From assembly GCA_008477525.1 (NCBI GenBank), contig SPDT01000005.1, positions 4,960,001 to 5,024,000 on the forward strand: a stretch of DNA of 64,000 nt, in the 5' to 3' direction. Shown piece after piece: positions 38,325 through 49,802 of the stretch (position 1 is the stretch's first letter; each line of letters begins with the position of its first letter). The notes beneath the pieces are model-generated. The model was not told where the DNA came from. It saw only the letters and a list, made by a program, of their open reading frames with translations, and did no database searches. The translations under genes were made by a program, and so were the position numbers. This DNA is from Hypomyces perniciosus. Taxonomy: Eukaryota; Ascomycota; Sordariomycetes; Hypocreales; Hypocreaceae.

Positions 38325-38421
38325 AGCCCAATGCGGGGGTCGAACCCGCAACCTTGAGATTGCAACATCAGAACGTGTGCCTCGTAAGAGTCTCACGCTC
38401 TACCGATTGAGCTAACCGGGC
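38325..38421 (-). tRNA. tRNA-Lys(CUU) with intron
   Basis: The minus strand folds into a cloverleaf: acceptor stem GCCCGGT pairing with ATTGGGC (two G-U pairs), box A TAGCTCAATCGG and box B GGTTCGACCCC. The anticodon arm is TGAGA-CTCTTAA-TCTCA once a 24-nt intron after position 37 is removed, giving the anticodon CTT. The length of 97 nt minus the intron is 73 nt. A canonical intron at this site is normal for this tRNA in filamentous fungi. Confidence 0.92.
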
Positions 38422-38553
38422 AATGCCAGTTATTGTTTGATGCTGATCGAAGGATCACATGCCGCATTTATTCCTAGCATCCAGAATGCATCTCCTAGAG
38501 AAGACGATGATCGTCATTTTGGCGCATATTAAACGATTACTATTTAAGCCCAT
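38422..38553. other. Spacer between the tRNA and the transporter gene
   Basis: Short; contains the tRNA 5' flank and the 3' flank of the transporter gene. Confidence 0.4.
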
Positions 38554-40813
38554 CTATCCTCTATATGTATAGTATGATACCTCTACTTTTCCTCTATAAT
38601 TGCTTGGTGTTTCTGTCCCACTCTCATTTTCATCTTCCACCTTTTTCAAACCCCTAAGTCCGTCAAACACAAGCTTCAGCTGTCTTCTACCGTCAATAAT
38701 CGGGTAAAATCCTGCTGTAAACATAGTACCCCAGACCCAGATGATGGCGATAACTATCCAAGCAACAAAGAACTCTTTACTGAAGATGTACTTTGACGCA
38801 TACATAGGAAGAGGCCTGCATCGTGTTACTATAATGATCCAATAAATGATAAGGACTGCTATTAACTTACCAGAATACCCAATGCCCGAAGAATGTTGCT
38901 GCAGACCAGAATGCAGCAATCTTGCCCCATCTAGAAAACTTCGCTGAGTCTTCTGCGTAACTGTCAGTCTGATCTTCAAGTGCTTTCGACTCCTCAGTCG
39001 GGCTCTTTGTGAATGCCAGATTTTCCTTGCGGAATTCCGCCCAATCATAATTCGCTGGCTTGATGAGCGAGATAATAACGGAGTACACGCCAGGACTCAA
39101 AGCAGAAGCGACAGTTCCGTACATGCAAGGCAAAGTTTCGCCTGTAGATACCACGCTGATCTCTCCGTAGAGGGCGTGCGCCGTGCCCAGCCAGACTGCA
39201 ATGCCTGTAGCCATGCCGAGGAGCGGAGAGATGACGGCAGCTGCCCAAGATTGCTTCTTCCAGAGAATGGTGAAAACGGTGGGGAAAATCCCAGGGCATG
39301 TTAGAACACCGAGCATGTAAAGCGTCCATCCCAGGTTTACATTGCCGTAGTACAGGGCTGTTGAGAAGGCGGCAGAGAAGAGGCCGAAGAAGACGACACC
39401 GATATGGCTCCACCGAATGGCGTCACTATCGGTAGCATTTTTGTTGAAGTATTGCCGATAAATATCGAAACTAATAATCGACGACACGGAAATGACTTGT
39501 GCACTGATTGTAGACGTGACTGCCATGAATGTGATGAGAAGCACGGCTACGGCGCCGCCTTTGCCCGCAATTGCAATAGCTGCGTATGGCAAGACAAGGC
39601 CGTTAGAGATCTCAACTGAAGACATGCGCCTGGGGTAAGTTGGGAAGCGTTCGGTAGCTTCCAGGCCCAAAGCCGAAAAGCTCATGAGCGTTCCCAGACA
39701 CCACGGAATAGCAAAGTATGCAATTCCACCGACAATGTATCCGGGGATGACAGCTTGGGGTGCAGCACTGAAGGCCTTTGCGAAGAAACCCGTGTCCATA
39801 ATGACGAGTCCAAAGTTGGCCAGAATGTGAATAATACCAAAGAATATGGCCTGAGCACATTGTGAGTGAGGGTCCTATGTCGCGGTAACCTATATTCAAC
39901 TTACATCTTTACTCGCCATGGTCAAATACGAACCACCTTCGTTACCGGGCACGGGATGGGCCTTGCCTGCTTGAACAACAAGGTCAAACAGCCCCTGTGG
40001 AGAACCAATCTCAGGAACTGTGAATGTCTTGATCGTGAAGAAGCAGATAATGATGGTGATGACAAAGGTGTGGAAGTAGTCTGTCAGGAACGTTGCCTTG
40101 ATGCCGCCAACGAATGTGTACAGAATGACGCCAACAGGCAGGAGGAAGGTCGCCGCAATAATATGCATGCCGGTCCTAAATTGGTGTCAGTACATAAGAT
40201 CTGTGAAAATTGGGAGTATTGGCAATCCTTACAGGGCTGATATAGCAGCACTGGCACCAAGGAGCATGTTGGCAATGGCGATGATATTGTTAATCAGACA
40301 CAGGCCAATCCAAACGATATGTCCTACCCTTCCGTATCTGATTCTCACAATCTCCAGCAAAGTATGGGCTCCAGGTACCCGCAGCTTGCAAGCTATGCCA
40401 ATCAAGGCAAAGAAGACAATCATGGGTGAGCATCTGTCATCATGCATGAGTATGGAGCAGACCGACACCACCTTGCCAAGGGACTGGGACACTTACCCAG
40501 CAGCGAACCAGAACGGCCCGGCAACACCAAAGTTGTAACCGACAAGGGTGCTTCCAAGCATGGCCGTGCTCCAAAGCCAAGACGATATGACGGCAGACGC
40601 TGTCAGCCCTGTACCGACAGATCGGTTCGCTGTCATGAACATTTCCGTGGTTCTGTTGTCTTCACCAACTGTCTTCTTGAGAATATGCGTAGTAAACATC
40701 ATAATAAAGGCAATAAGAAAGCCAATGGCAATAACAACGGTATAGCCGGCTGCCTGTGGCAGCGGCGGCTCAATGCCGTCATCTGATATGGCTGCTCGCT
40801 CCCAGTGCGACAT
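38554..40813 (-). CDS. DUR3-like urea/polyamine active transporter (sodium-solute symporter fold)
   Basis: Five exons on the minus strand, 40813-40497, 40433-40233, 40175-39905, 39850-38871 and 38815-38554, give 676 residues; phases agree at all joints. It has the sodium:solute symporter fold of fungal DUR3 proteins, which import urea and often polyamines at the plasma membrane. Visible markers are the N-terminal helix AAGYTVVIAIGFLIAFIMM, TANRSVGTGLTASAVISSWLWSTAMLGS, GYNFGVAGPFWFAAG, a long ladder of helices, GGIKATFLTDYFHTFV, and the cytosolic loop EFRKENLAFTK before the last helices. The extracellular/cytosolic N-terminus has no cleavable signal peptide. It is divergent from the FMN monooxygenase gene across a 597-bp intergenic region that contains several HGATAR-type GATA sites. 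Confidence 0.9.
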
Positions 40814-41410
40814 GATGCTCAGCTGCAGAATTTCCTAGCTAAGAATTGACCCTTGATTCGCCAAATGCGATTCCATCTTCGACTTATAAACATCTTTGTT
40901 ATCTATTTATTTCTTGTCGTACTTATCCGGATATCAGCCCAAATGTTGTAAGGCAGTGTTGCATCATTTAGCTCCGATGGCGTGAGAGCCAGATTTCCAG
41001 CATTCCCCTTTTCGGTTCCACACAGCACCACCATGCTGGTAAACGATTCGGGAATCAGGCCGAATACGCCAAGCAATACGAGATTATCATTTAGAGGATT
41101 CCACTTCACTTGCTTCCCCGCACCTGAGGAGATGCGATATGATCGTCATTTATGGTTGGTAGTCGGACATTGCGTCTGGGACTATCGATATGGCGCGATG
41201 CAGGATTCCAGATGCCCAAATGTCCCTTTACGAGATTGTCTATTTGTATGAATATAAGGACCGCTAAACCAAGATCCCGGGACGGAAATTGGGGACACTA
41301 TCGAATGCAGGCTGTGTTCTCCATCCGCACAGGGTTCTAATTTTGTCCACAGCACGACATCCCTCCATCTCAACCACGAAAAATCCAAATCAGAGTCAGA
41401 TTACGCCAAA
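40814..41410. promoter_or_regulatory. Divergent promoter region with candidate GATA sites
   Basis: Shared 5' region of the urea-transporter and FMN-monooxygenase genes. HGATAR motifs, the site class bound by AreA-type nitrogen regulators, are at 40899-40904 (TTATCT), 41084-41089 (TTATCA), 41182-41187 and 41298-41303 (CTATCG). Chance expectation for this length is about two, so four is suggestive only. Confidence 0.35.
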
Positions 41411-42933
41411 ATGGCCTCTACGACGAGTCAGAATACCAAGAAGAAGCTTATTCTCAATGCTTTCGTAGAGTCCTGCAGTGGTCATCAATCTCCAGGTCTT
41501 TGGCAACACCCTCAAGATCGCTCATACAACTTCAATAGCATTCACCATTGGATTGAACTCGCTAAGCTGCTTGAGAAGGCCAATTTCCACGGCATCTTCA
41601 TTGCAGATGTTCTTGTACGTTAACCTACCCTTACTAATGTCGAGCATGGGGTCTCATACCACTCAGGGACCATACGATGTCTACAAGGGACCCCGGAACC
41701 CGGACCCTGCAGTAGTATCTGGTGCCCAATGGCCTGTCAATGAACCCCTGGCTGTTGTTCCTGCCATGGCTGCTGCGACTAAAAACATTGGGTTTGGTGT
41801 GACGGTTGCCACGACATATGAGCAACCGTATCATCTCGCCCGTCGTCTTAGCACAGTAGACCATCTCTCTGGTGGCAGACTTGGCTGGAACATTGTGACT
41901 GGCTACCTTGACTCCGCTGCAAGAAACCTAGGCCACACTGAGCAGCCAGCCCACGATGAACGGTATGCCATTGCAGAAGAATACGTTGACGTCACGTATA
42001 AGCTTTGGTGAGCCCTCCAACCACCATTACATAGACTGTTTGCTAATTGGTCTCCACAGGCAAGCATCATGGCGAGATGATGCAGTGAAGCTCGACACTA
42101 AGAAGGGTATCTACACCGATCCATCCCTCGTCCGAACGATCGACCATGTGGGCAAATATTACAATGTCCCTGGACCCCATGTCTGCCAGCCTTCCCCTCA
42201 ACGTACACCGGTTATTATGCAAGCTGGAACCTCAAAGGCTGGCAAAGCTTTCTCAGCAAAACATGCCGAGGCGATTTTTGTCGCGGGTCACAGCCCTTCT
42301 GTAGTGGCCAAGAACATTGCAGACATTCGAGCTGCAGCCCGAGACGAGTTCGGTCGAGACCCAAGCTCTATCAAGTTCCTGGCTTTGGTCTGCCCCATTA
42401 TTGCAAAGACTCAGGAAGAAGCTGAGGCCAAGTACAAGGAGTACCTCAGCTATGGCTCCGAAGACGGTGCTCTGGCTTTGTTTGGTGGCTGGACGGGTAT
42501 TGACCTCGCCCAATATGGTGATGACGAGGAGCTCCGTTATGTTGAGTCCAACGCCATTCGGTCTGCAGTAGAATCATGGTCCAAGGCCTCCCCAACGGTT
42601 TCCAAGTGGACAAAGCACACCGTTGCCAACCACGTCAAGGTTGGTGGACTGGGACCCGTGGTTGTTGGCACACCAGAAAAGGTTGCCGATGAATTGGAGA
42701 GGTGGGTTGACGAGGCCGACGTGGATGGCTTCAATCTCGCTTATGCTCTCATGCCTGGTTCTTTTGAGGATGTTATCGAGTTGCTTCTTCCAGTTCTCAA
42801 GGAACGTGGACTCTTTTGGGATGGATACGCTGTCGATGGGGGGACCTATCGAGAGAACCTTTATGGCAAGAAGGGAGTTGCTGTGCCTCCAGCAGACCAC
42901 CCGGCTGCCAAGTACCACTGGAAAGCAGAATAA
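41411..42933 (+). CDS. Luciferase-fold FMN-dependent monooxygenase (NtaA/SnaA/DszA family)
   Basis: Three exons, 41411-41614, 41667-42007 and 42060-42933, give 472 residues. Introns of 52 bp each have GTACGT or GTGAGC donors and ACTAAT or GCTAAT branches, ending CTCAG and CACAG. It fits the flavin-dependent nitrilotriacetate/alkanesulfonate monooxygenase group, which uses FMNH2 from a partner reductase to oxidise small N- or S-containing substrates. Markers are LILNAFVESCSGHQSPGLW near residue 14, FIADV, TKNIGFGVTVATTYEQPYHLARRL, the conserved SGGRLGWNIVTGYLDSAARNLG, PHVCQPSPQRTPVIMQAGTS, and the C-terminal LLLPVLKERG. It is divergent from a urea transporter, consistent with scavenging organic nitrogen, and a partner flavin reductase is not evident nearby. 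The substrate is unknown. Confidence 0.92.
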
Positions 42934-43607
42934 TTCTAGATTTTTTAATTAGTAGAACATAAAATTCATCACTATTTCGGTTTCTCATGTATCTAGACTT
43001 CCAAACGACAATAAGTGGTCCTGAAAATATTTGATTTGGTGCTTCTTTCCATTACGTCTAGCCCATGTCCGGATGGTGAAATGCATGGATCAGACATCTC
43101 AGTCGACCGATCATCAGACGATATTCTTCGGGAAAGGCAGTAAACAAGGGAAGTGAAAAGATTAGATAGTGTAGCAGGGAACTCTCTTCATCTGACATAA
43201 ATATTAAGTTCAACGTCACAGCAGCTATTAAGAAGCGGGTTTTTATACAATGCCGTGTGCCCAAAAGTATGCAATTTGGAACCTTGATCCGATGTACATT
43301 GTAACTCTCCCTCCCAGAACACGGCACTTTTAGCTCGCAAGATGCTGTGAAAGACATGAAAGTTTCGAGTTTTTTCGACAGTGGCTTAACCTTGTTGCTC
43401 TCAATGCTATACATCTACCTCCTCGATGTTTCTTTTTCAGTCACCACTCTTGGTTTCTCTCATGTTCTTCAAGCATTAGTTATACACTATTGCTTCCAGG
43501 ACATATCGACCCATTACACCTAATTGCAATTCCTAGCCGACCTATCGACGCTCTTCATTGTTGCTTCTCTGTCATCTAAGTTCCAGGAAGAAACAACAAT
43601 CGTCACC
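42934..43607. other. Intergenic region with a promoter segment shared with the HET gene
   Basis: No gene. The segment 43478-43520 closely matches 45500-45543, about 85% by eye, and both precede the ATG of the next gene. An upstream TTG-initiated extension of the F-box frame at 43524 is rejected in favour of the ATG at 43608. Confidence 0.5.
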
Positions 43608-44732
43608 ATGGCCTTTTTCATCTGGAGCTTTGAGAGACTTCTCTTTGAAGCATTTTGCTACCTCCTATTCGGTAAACCTTGGGATTTATCGACACTATTA
43701 TCATGGTGGCGTGCCAAACGACCACAGCAGCCGCAAAACCCGAATTCCACCCTCCTTAAGATGCCAGTTGAAATAATCACCATGATCTCGAGCAAGCTTC
43801 CCTTGCAAAACCAAATTATCTTTTCAATGACTTGCCGCCCCATTCGAACCACTCTCGGCCACCTTCAAGGAGCTGTCACTCAACTCACTCGTGACCAACA
43901 ACTCGAATTCTTAACCATCATCGCCCGCGACTTGCTTGACAAATGGGTTTGTGTGAATTGCGTGAAATTGCATGGAGTTGATCTTCGCGATACTCCGCGG
44001 TCTCCGTTTTCATTTCCACTCATCACTAAGTGCTCTCAGCGACGGAGGACGGATGGAATGTTCGAAAGGGATTCTTCTCTCATCGAAGGCATCACTCTAC
44101 ACTATCGCCACGTCCAACTTGCTCTCAAATACACTCGCATGGGCAGCGAACTTCGGCCATTATATCGCAGATATCTGAATAATCTGATGAAGCCGTGCTA
44201 TGGACGCTTCGATCACCACCCTCACAGGCCAGGCGCTATCAAGGCTTGGTACATGGTTGCCCCCAAAATCGTTAACGGCAGATACCTTCTGAAGTGCAGC
44301 TATTCCTACAAGAAACACCACGCAGAATTATCACTTCTGAACCTGGGGCTGTTGATTATATGCCAGCACCAGGGATTTTGGTCTCTCATTGAGCCCCTCC
44401 GGAATAATAACTTCTTTCGACAGCAAGGATGTATGCTAGAAAGAGTCATCCGCGAGGCATTTACGCATCCGGGAACAACAATGCGAGGATCGTGTGAAAG
44501 CTGTCCTGTCGACTTCTCCCTCGAGGCGACACCTGAGCAAGCCACCTTGCGTGCTTGGTATGATGTGGGATCAGAGAGATACCTAATCAACCCAACCTGG
44601 AGGGTACACCAGTTTCAGCGGCAACTTGACGGTTATGTCCCTCACGATCCAGATCTTCCAGAGATGTTAACCCTGTACCACCAACCGGGGAGCGTCGCGA
44701 GACTATACGATGGCGATTCGGTGGATCTATAA
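43608..44732 (+). CDS. F-box-like protein
   Basis: Single exon of 374 residues starting at the ATG at 43608, which sits in a strong CACCATGG context. After a hydrophobic N-terminus (IWSFERLLFEAFCYLLF) an F-box-like segment is visible near residues 51-80: KMPVEIITMISSKLP followed by QNQIIFSMTCRPIRTTLG. F-box proteins recruit targets to SCF ubiquitin ligases. The rest lacks recognised repeats but has paired cysteines, CVNC and later CESC, that might form a small metal site. It is one of many lineage-specific fungal F-box proteins whose partner cannot be predicted. It shares a promoter segment with the adjacent HET-domain gene, hinting at common ancestry of the upstream regions. Confidence 0.68.
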   Translation: MAFFIWSFERLLFEAFCYLLFGKPWDLSTLLSWWRAKRPQQPQNPNSTLLKMPVEIITMISSKLPLQNQIIFSMTCRPIRTTLGHLQGAVTQLTRDQQLEFLTIIARDLLDKWVCVNCVKLHGVDLRDTPRSPFSFPLITKCSQRRRTDGMFERDSSLIEGITLHYRHVQLALKYTRMGSELRPLYRRYLNNLMKPCYGRFDHHPHRPGAIKAWYMVAPKIVNGRYLLKCSYSYKKHHAELSLLNLGLLIICQHQGFWSLIEPLRNNNFFRQQGCMLERVIREAFTHPGTTMRGSCESCPVDFSLEATPEQATLRAWYDVGSERYLINPTWRVHQFQRQLDGYVPHDPDLPEMLTLYHQPGSVARLYDGDSVDL

Positions 44733-45548
44733 CGGCCTACTACAGGATCCGAATCTCGACTTTGGTTGTTTCCTATCTCGTGCGCGAACCAAAGCTACTG
44801 TTGCTTTGAACTGAGTAGTGGGTGAGCGAAGTGCAGCGCAGCCAATGGGTTTGTGTAACGGTTACATATACACAGCCCCTGGCACCCACCACCCGGTTTG
44901 GCCCCCTCCCTATCTTGTGCACGCGGGCACACAAATCAGGAACAGGTCGCAAGCATGCCTTTCTTGCAACTTCCACTCGTCAAAACTTACGGCCAAAACT
45001 GAGTGAAGAGAAGTCAAGCGTACAAACTTGACTTATTCCCTTACTATTATACTTCTTTGGGCCGTGATGAGCAAAGGTGGCGATACCAAGAACACACGGC
45101 TGAGGAGTTGGCTGCTCAGCTGGTCATGGGTCGAGGCAATGTGCAACATCAGGGTTAATATCACTGGTCAAGTTCCATGGCATCATGCCTACTCGGTTGG
45201 ACCCATGTTCAAGCATCATACTCTTCGGTGGCTCCAAATGTCTCGCCGTAGTTACTCCTTGCCTTATCTTTCACCAGCCTCTTTCAAGCGGCTTCTCCTA
45301 CTTCTACCTCGCCAATGCATGGCCTATGATGCCAGGCTTGGCGTATACACGCGGTCACATTTGTGTCACATACTTCTGCATCAATAACCAACACATCTGT
45401 GTCAGCAACTTATGACACCTCCTCTAGGCCCTAATTTTGCTTTTAATTTGGGGACTATTTAGTTGCCCGTCTCGATCCCTCTCTCGCTCTCCAAGGGCTA
45501 GCTATACGCTATTGCTTCCTCAACATATCGACCCATTTTAACCAAACT
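44733..45548. other. Intergenic region between F-box and HET genes
   Basis: Several short frames (for example 45028-45387) are unconvincing. The last 49 bases carry the shared promoter segment (45500-45543). Confidence 0.5.
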
Positions 45549-47440
45549 ATGGATTGGAACTGGGTGCATTCGTGCGAATTCTGCCAGAATATGCTACTTC
45601 GCACTACTACCTATCCGCTCAGTCAAGCCAGGTTAAATGTCGATGTCACTTACGAAGACCTAACCGTGGGTGCAAAAGATGGGTGCACTTTCTATGCTAT
45701 TCTAAAGAAAAAGATCGATTCAGACCCCATGACTGTAAGAAAATCAGAACGCAAACTCACACAAGTCTCCTTCACACGTGGTACAAGAAGAGGTCTCAAG
45801 CTCTCGTTTGTGGGGGTGGAGATCTCGTTTTTCGCATTTACAGTTGAAGGTGAAAACCCTCCCTCGCTAAGCGTCCACTGTCTTAACGACTCACTCGTAA
45901 TAGGAGACCCGATAGATTATGTCGTGCAGAGCCACCTGCCAAACCTCCATCCTGGGTCCGATGCGAGTTTATTTAAAGCCCGTACTTGGCTCTGGGACTG
46001 CCGTGAGGATCACCAAGAGTGTAACCCAAAGAGCACCTATGAGCTACCAGCCAGGCTTCTGAAACTAGACGAAGACGACTCAACCGTGCGCCTCGTTTCT
46101 ACTCATCAAGACGTCAGCTATGCAGCCTTGAGCTACTGTTGGGGAGGCGACCAGAAATGCAAATTGACCAGTGCGAGGCTGGCTGCTTATGAGGCATCTA
46201 TTGTTGTTACTGACTTGCCTCTGTCCATCCAGGATGCTATCGAGGTTGCTCGGATTCTTGACGGAATATCGTACCTGTGGGTCGACTCTCTCTGTGTTAT
46301 TCAGGACGACAAAGAGGACACGGCTAGAGAATTGGTTAAAATGGGCGATATCTATCGAGGTGCCACCATCACCATTTCAGCAGCCAGTGCTGAGTCCTGC
46401 CATGATGGTTTCCTTTGGCGTCGCGAGTGCCATCAGGATCAGCGACCCGACGTTCGGCTACCGCTTATAACTCACAATGACATAAGGGGAACGCTGTATC
46501 TTAGTCGAGGTGGCCGAGAATGGGGCCCGGATCCTATCAACAATCGTGCGTGGACATTACAGGAGCACGTCCTCTCGCCGCGAATCCTATACTACTCTTC
46601 GCAGCATTTACATTGGTTTTGTCGAGCGATGTGAGACTCGGATGGTGATGAGCCGCACATTCAAGAGGCTATGGACCTATTCGCCTTTAATGGAGATATG
46701 GGCCGTGACGATAAATGGGGGGAGATCCTTTTTCTGTATACCAGGCGCGAGCTGTCGAATCCGCAAGACCGATATGTCGCTCTTGAAGCCATTGGTCAAG
46801 AGATGGCGAAATCAATAGGAACAGAGTATGCTGCCGGATTATTTGCAAATACTTTGGTCAGCGACCTTCGTTGGAAAGTCACGACGCCCCAACCGCTACC
46901 ACTCAGGCGTGTGAGGCCATCTTGGTCGTGGGTATCAGTGTCGGGCTACATTGACAGGCGATGGCTGGTTTCGGAACACACATATACAATGGAGTGCTGT
47001 CCTTTGACGTCCAATGGAAGGTCCCTGGGGCACGGCGCGGCGAGCTTGAATCAGCGACGCTCCGAGCTCGTGCATGGATAACGCCTCAGCAACTTCATTT
47101 CAGAGATCCTGACCATGACCCTACATTGGTCATCAACGGAAACAAGGTAGCTATAGGCTACTATGCCGATACAACCGATTACTGTTACAAGGACGGTCGA
47201 ACGGTAGATGTGTGGTTGATGGAACTTACTAGAAACCTGGGAAGATATACAGAAATTACTGGTCTAGTCCTTCATAAGGAAAGCTCTGGGGTATTTACTC
47301 GCATGGCATTTTTTTTCATCGATTATATTCGCTTATTGGTCCTTCTTGGAGGAGACAGTGGGACGCCTGCAGAGGATGGCTTAGAAGGGCTAAATCTTCA
47401 AGATTTAGGATTTCACCAACATGAAGTAGAGCTGGTTTGA
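45549..47440 (+). pseudogene. HET-domain protein gene with nonsense codon and frameshift
   Basis: A long frame from the ATG at 45549 encodes a fungal heterokaryon-incompatibility (HET) domain protein: the core YAALSYCWGG, TDLPLSIQDAIEVARILDG, YLWVDSLCVIQDD, MGDIYRGATITISAASA and NNRAWTLQEHVLSPRIL. HET proteins trigger cell death when incompatible nuclei or hyphae fuse, acting as NLR-like or partner-sensing immune proteins. An in-frame TGA at 46632-46634 interrupts HWFCRAM/DSDGDEPH, after which the same frame continues with NPQDRYVALEAIGQ. Near 46980 the meaningful frame changes by one (SGYIDRRWLVSEHTY to NGVLSFDVQWKVPGA), within a CACACATATAC dinucleotide stretch, and ends at 47440. A short intron could explain neither convincingly. 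The gene is probably inactive or yields a truncated HET-core product. Confidence 0.75.
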
Positions 47441-47537
47441 AGTCATGTACCTTGACTGCAGTGCTTGATTCTGAATTCACCCTAACTGTCTAACTTATTT
47501 TCCTCCCGCCTCTCCCCTCCCCTCATCGTGATCTATC
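47441..47537. other. Short convergent intergenic region
   Basis: Convergent 3' flanks; nothing recognised. Confidence 0.45.
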
Positions 47538-49258
47538 TCATATGAACCCGAGGATGTCATACTTCCTTCTCTCAACAATGACCCAGTCACGGGTATCTGT
47601 CGAATCAGCTCTAGGCTCCGCCTTGCCACCTCCAGGCTTATACTTCTTGATATTCTCAATAGCCCAAATCATTTCTTTCGTAAGCGGTGGGGGAATCCTC
47701 CCTTCGCCGGACAATGTTCCCAGTCCAGACAGTCTGAAAAGTCCCTCTAACCACACCTGCGTCTCGCCACCATCCCATCTAATGTCGTGGAATTTTGTGC
47801 GATTTCTTGAACTCTCCTCAGCTCTCTCCTTTTCCCATTTTTCTTGCTGCTCCAGTGACGGAAGCGGAATCGCGGTCCTACCAGCAAACAATCGAGCGAG
47901 CGCAATTGCCTGGTACTCGAAACTCCTAAAGGTCAAAACGCGAGGAAGCCCAACAATTCCGAGGTTATCAAAATCGTGAAAAAATGTGTGCCAATAATTC
48001 TTGATGAGCTTGCCTTTCTGGTAATCCCACAACGGACGCCCGTTGGCCTTGATGTTCCAAAAGGGATATGACGGTTTGTAGCCGGTGCAGTATATGACAG
48101 TGTCGATATTGTCCAAGTACGTGCCATCTTCAAAAATAATCCTGCCATCAGGCAGGTATTCTCTGATGACAGACTTCCATTCGATACCTGGTGGGGGTGA
48201 ATCTCCGTCCCACAACGACTTTGATCTCCTTGACTGATAAACTGGGAGGTGAGCGGTGGAAACTAGTTCTTCACTGAGATCACGTCCTGAAGCTGAATTT
48301 CCAATGACGATAACCCTCTTGGAGTTATAGATCTGAGGTGTTCGATAAGATTTAGAATGGACAATGCGACCAGGAAATCTTTGGACATATTCATCCAACC
48401 CCTTGACTGGTGGGATCTAAAAACGGTGAGTACCCAATTTGTGTACAAGAGCAGAAGGGAACCGTACATATGGAATGGAGTAGTGTCCGTTGGCTAGTAT
48501 AAGTGCGTCGAAGATTTCCTCCCACCAAATGTCAACATTGTGGACAGGGTCATACTTCCTAAGCGTCAATTTCCATTGCGGAAGGCGATCGTGTGGGGAA
48601 GCAATCTTAGCAACTTCTTCAACTGTGGTATTCAGCACGAGAAAAGAGTCCGTCTTGTGACGAGAAAAGTAGCCCTCTATATATTGGCGCGGGACATGAT
48701 GTGGAGCAAATGGACCATACGCAAAGCGAGCGTCAGAGAAGGACATTGCGATATCTGGAACATTGGTCCTGAATTTCTCTGTTAGGCTTTCTGTGGTTCT
48801 CATCTTCCTTTACACCATGAACTTACGTCAAGGAGCTATAGATGGGTGTTTGTGAGAACCGTTCTTGTTGGTTTGGCGGAGTGACTTGGGGTAGGTTTTC
48901 TGGGATATCCAATGGAATATCAACTTCAGGTGGCAACACTCCTGGTCGGACAGGAAGGTTTGATTGGACCGCAGGGTCGTATAACCTAAATTGTGTGAGC
49001 ATTCGACTTCGGGTAAGACCAGGCCAGGGTCCATAGGTCCAAGTGTCTCACCAAGTTCCACCAGGCGCTTCTCTTCGTTCAAACACCCGGATACGCTCAA
49101 ATGCCCCTTCAGCCTTTAGTGCAGCGGCCGTTACCGCGCCTAAATGACAAATTATTGCGTTAGATGAGCTTAATAAGGGCATGTCATGTCTTGGCCCAAT
49201 CACCTGCTGCACCCGCACCAATTACCGCGACAGACTTGATTCTCTTCTCTCCGCCCAT
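47538..49258 (-). CDS. Flavin-containing monooxygenase (FMO class)
   Basis: Five exons on the minus strand, 49258-49204, 49139-49052, 48985-48827, 48768-48468 and 48416-47538, give 493 residues with consistent phases. Class B FMOs oxygenate N or S centres using FAD and NADPH. The FAD motif is VAVIGAGAAGAVTAA with ERREAPGGTW (residues about 10-50). TNVPDIAMSFSD and YGPFAPHHVPRQYIEGYF follow, then the NADPH-linked PPVKGLDEYVQRFPGRIVHS (the FxGxxxH signature) and the second Rossmann motif VIVIGNSASGRDLSEEL. A CTGYKP element lies after VIYCT. The first exon is only 55 bp and easily missed. No signal peptide is present. The gene is close to the HET and epimerase relics but shows no lesion. The substrate is unknown. 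Confidence 0.92.
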
Positions 49259-49802
49259 CTTTGCTGTAGGTGTTTTGTATCACAACTTTGAACGATTTCG
49301 AGTTGTAAAGAGGGGAAACTTAGCACAGGGGTTATCGATTTGTCATGAAGGTATCGAAGGTGCTGTATTGTTGAAGTCGTCATTCTCATCACGTGCGATC
49401 AAGATGTCGTGATCGTGCTGCAGGATGGCACGATGACAAGGCCGATTTCCGAGGTCGGCATGACCTCGCATTATTATTGCAATGAAGTCCCTTGTCAGAG
49501 TATGTCAGCAGTTTTGATGCGTATAGAGTGGTGGAAATCGTGCATATACGATCCAAGAGACGCAAATGTTGGCAGCATCTCGCACCATGGCTCCAACACA
49601 CACCGCTCTCATCGGTAACAGCGCAGCTGTCAAGTCAATCGATTCAAATCCGGCCTTCATAATTGAATGATTGGCTCCATGATCGCGATAAACTTGATAT
49701 ACTTGGTTCGTCGTTACCCTTATATCGGCGCTAGTAGTAAGGTATATCTAGTAATAACAGTTATCTACAGTAACAAGGACAATTCATGGCAATGAGAGTT
49801 GG
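49259..49802. other. Promoter region of the FMO gene
   Basis: No gene; small frames carry no recognisable motif. The right end borders the TIR element copy B. Confidence 0.5.

Noticed and set aside
43524..43607. 28-codon upstream extension of the F-box gene
   Set aside because: Begins with TTG; ATG at 43608 has an excellent context.
45028..45415. Two plus-strand frames upstream of the HET gene
   Set aside because: One begins at a TTG-type codon, neither has conserved content, and they overlap each other out of frame.
48828..49100. Apparent frameshift in the FMO gene (third exon)
   Set aside because: It came from miscounting a run of four G on the plus strand (four C in the gene, about 48887-48892). 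With the correct count all five exons are in register.
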